From: Archangium violaceum
GTDB taxonomy: Bacteria; Myxococcota; Myxococcia; Myxococcales; Myxococcaceae
Direction of reading: 5' to 3'
Assembly: GCF_016859125.1 (NCBI RefSeq)
Contig: NZ_CP069338.1
Coordinates: forward strand, 4,465,501-4,529,500
Length of the DNA stretch: 64,000 bases
Notes under the pieces: generated by a model
What the model was told of the DNA's origin: nothing
The model's database searches: none
The model's input: the letters and a program-made list of their open reading frames with translations, nothing else
Shown here: piece after piece, positions 62,338-64,000 of the stretch
Position numbering within the stretch: position 1 is the first letter of the stretch
How the letters are laid out: every line of letters begins with the position of its first letter
Program-made: the position numbers and the translations under genes

Positions 62338-63630
62338 ATGGCTCTCGACCTCAATCCCCTGTTTGGCCCTCGCCGGGACGACACCGTTGGCACGATGGTG
62401 CGTGGTCTCGTTGGAAGCGAAATCCTCCGCATCGCGGCGGAGATCCGCGAGCTGGTGGCCCAGGGGAAACAGGTGTGCAACCTCACCGTGGGGGACTTCA
62501 GCCCCCGCGAGTTCCCCATCCCGTCAGGACTGGGCGACGCCATCGCCTCGGCGCTGAAGGCGGGTGAGACGAACTACCCGCCCTCGGACGGTGTGCTGCC
62601 GCTCCGGCAGACGGTGCAGCGCTTCTACGAGCGCACGCTGGGTCTGAAGTATCCGATCGACGGCGTGCTCATCACCGGCGGAGCGCGGCCGGTCATCTAC
62701 GGCGTGTTCCGCGCGGTGATGGATCCGGGAGACACGGTCGTCTACCCGGTGCCCTCGTGGAACAACAACCACTACGCGCACATGGTGGGGGCGAAGCACG
62801 TGACGGTGGTGACGGACCCCGAGCTCGGCTTCATGCCCACGGTGGAGCAACTTGCGCCGCACCTCGCGGAGGCGCGGCTGTTGTGCCTATGCAGCCCGCT
62901 CAACCCCACGGGCACGATGATTTCGCCCGAGGCCCTGCGGGACATCGGCCAGCGCGTGGTGGAGGAGAACCGCAAGCGCGAGGCGCAGGGGCGCAGGCCG
63001 CTCATCGTGATGTACGACCAGATTTATTGGACGCTCACGTTCGGGCAGACGAAGCACGTGACGCCGGTGGAGCTGGTGCCGGAGATGGCGCCGTACACGG
63101 TGTTCGTGGATGGCATCTCGAAGGCATTCGCGGCCACGGGCGTGCGCGTGGGCTGGGCGGTGGGGCCGCCGTCCATCATCTCGCGGATGAAGGACGTGCT
63201 GGGACACGTGGGCGCGTGGGCCCCCAAGGCCGAGCAGGTGGCGGTGGCGCGCTTCATGGATGACGTGCCGGCGACCACGGCCTTCCTGGAGACGATGCGG
63301 CGGCGGGTGGACGAGCGGCTGGTGGCGCTGCACCAGGGCTTCGAGGCGATGCGGGCGGCGGGGTTGCCGGTGCGCTCCATCGCCCCGCAGGGTGCCATCT
63401 ACCTGTCGGCGCAGTTCGATCTCGTCGGCAAGGCGGGGCTGCGGACGAATGATGACATCCGCAAGCTGCTGCTCGACAAGGCGGGCTTCGCGCTCGTGCC
63501 CTTCCAGGCGTTCGGCTTGAAGGACGACACGGGTTGGTTCCGCCTGTCGGTGGGCGCGGTGTCGATGGAGGAGATCCGCGCGGCGCTGCCGAGGGTGGAG
63601 GCGGTGTTGCGCGAGGCGACGGGCCGGTAG
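62338..63630 (+). CDS. Class I/II PLP-dependent aminotransferase
   Basis: 430 aa. Substrate-binding opening (VCNLTVGDFSPREFPIP), PYPVPSWNNNHYAHM region, SPLNPTGTMIS and the PLP-Lys motif DGISKAFAATGVRVGW. It belongs to the fold-type I AspB/AspC group that transfers amino groups between amino and 2-oxo acids; substrate specificity is not readable. The ATG at 62338 has GGAG about 10 bases upstream. Confidence 0.9.
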   Translation: MALDLNPLFGPRRDDTVGTMVRGLVGSEILRIAAEIRELVAQGKQVCNLTVGDFSPREFPIPSGLGDAIASALKAGETNYPPSDGVLPLRQTVQRFYERTLGLKYPIDGVLITGGARPVIYGVFRAVMDPGDTVVYPVPSWNNNHYAHMVGAKHVTVVTDPELGFMPTVEQLAPHLAEARLLCLCSPLNPTGTMISPEALRDIGQRVVEENRKREAQGRRPLIVMYDQIYWTLTFGQTKHVTPVELVPEMAPYTVFVDGISKAFAATGVRVGWAVGPPSIISRMKDVLGHVGAWAPKAEQVAVARFMDDVPATTAFLETMRRRVDERLVALHQGFEAMRAAGLPVRSIAPQGAIYLSAQFDLVGKAGLRTNDDIRKLLLDKAGFALVPFQAFGLKDDTGWFRLSVGAVSMEEIRAALPRVEAVLREATGR

Positions 63631-63770
63631 ACGACTCCGAGGGCCGGAGCGCTTCACACGAAGTCACGCCGTGCTCCGGCTCCAGGTGCCCCGCTGGTGG
63701 GTCCCATCAGGCTTGGGAATAGTCCCGAAATGTCGCGGTTGGTGGCGGCACGGACGGCGGCCAGGCACCC

Positions 63771-64000
63771 ATGCTCAAGAGATTCGTGAATGTGAAGGAC
63801 GAGGAGGTAGGCGCTGTCCTGCTGTCCTTCGTCTACTTCTTCACGCTGATGTGCGGCTACGCCATCCTCAAGCCGCTGCGGGACGAGATGGCGACGGCGG
63901 GAGGCGTGAAGAATATCCCGTGGCTCTTCACGGCGACGTTCGGGGTGATGCTGGTGGCGGTGCCAGCCTTCTCGGCGCTGGTGTCGCGCTGGCCGAGGCA
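63771..64000 (+). CDS. N-terminal part of an NTP/NDP-exchange or MFS-type transporter
   Basis: This gene is cut by the window end. About 76 codons show MLKRFVNVKDEEVGAVLLSF, YFFTLMCGYAILKPLRDEM, and further hydrophobic helices (WLFTATFGVMLVAVPAFSAL). The -YFF...LKPLRDEM pattern resembles bacterial relatives of the ATP/ADP translocase (Npt1/Npt2-like), otherwise an MFS protein. It follows the aminotransferase by 140 bp. Confidence 0.65.
   Translation, partial: MLKRFVNVKDEEVGAVLLSFVYFFTLMCGYAILKPLRDEMATAGGVKNIPWLFTATFGVMLVAVPAFSALVSRWPR

Overview
The window is about 64 kb of very GC-rich DNA (roughly 70% by eye) with dense genes and strong G/C third positions. It looks like a chromosomal segment of a myxobacterium, probably of the Cystobacterineae (Archangium/Cystobacter/Melittangium-like). 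The evidence is the gene content: a GYF protein with an AgmX/GltJ-type C-terminus, Ser/Thr kinases including one with HRDVSPxN in the catalytic loop, a kinase-NTPase-SUMF fusion, an ADYC lipoprotein, a MYXO-CTERM-like tail, a PEGA-TonB receptor fusion and a DUF2381 remnant. No rRNA, tRNA, CRISPR array or integrase was seen.

Layout. 0-7.6 kb: a small iron-sulfur-type protein and a GltJ-like GYF protein (+), then a minus-strand operon: alpha/beta hydrolase, two PpiC lipoproteins, a SurA-like foldase and pdxA. The surA-pdxA order recalls the proteobacterial surA-pdxA arrangement. 7.6-13.1 kb: small CBS and GIY-YIG proteins, a membrane histidine kinase, small membrane proteins, a B-box protein that appears to lack a canonical start codon, QueE, NudC and a cupin lipoprotein. 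13.2-17 kb: a paired REP-like element, then a heterodimeric ABC exporter with one degenerate ATP site. 17-23.3 kb: a DUF418 membrane protein, an M14 carboxypeptidase, a hypothetical protein and a Ser/Thr kinase. 23.3-29 kb: a TPR-PEGA-TonB receptor, a HIT protein, a carboxypeptidase-regulatory-like lipoprotein and a single-domain response regulator. 29-37.7 kb: the kinase/nSTAND/SUMF giant, an ADYC lipoprotein with its own TonB-type receptor, and a CehA/McbA metallohydrolase. 37.8-40.3 kb: an acyl-CoA ligase/ketopantoate reductase pair behind a strong palindrome.

40.4-49 kb is an envelope-stress/efflux module: an OmpR-type two-component system divergent from an RND adaptor and pump, followed by a further histidine kinase. 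49-52.3 kb holds an MpaB-like oxygenase gene whose last 27 bp, including its stop codon, are repeated exactly 2.1 kb downstream. Between the two copies lies a markedly lower-GC cassette: a cysteine-rich lipoprotein, a likely immunity protein and a frame-broken DUF2381 remnant. This looks like a horizontally acquired toxin-immunity cassette and is the most interesting feature here. 52.3-64 kb: a secreted protein, a metallopeptidase lipoprotein, a PAS-GAF-PAS histidine kinase, a GH77-type glucanotransferase, AMIN-like and CHRD lipoproteins, a class I aminotransferase and the start of a nucleotide-transporter-like protein.

The functional weight is on the cell envelope and signalling: five histidine kinases, two response regulators, two Ser/Thr kinases, many lipoproteins and three periplasmic PpiC proteins. 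Start codons were chosen by Shine-Dalgarno match, signal peptide and overlap. All functions are inferred from the sequence alone.
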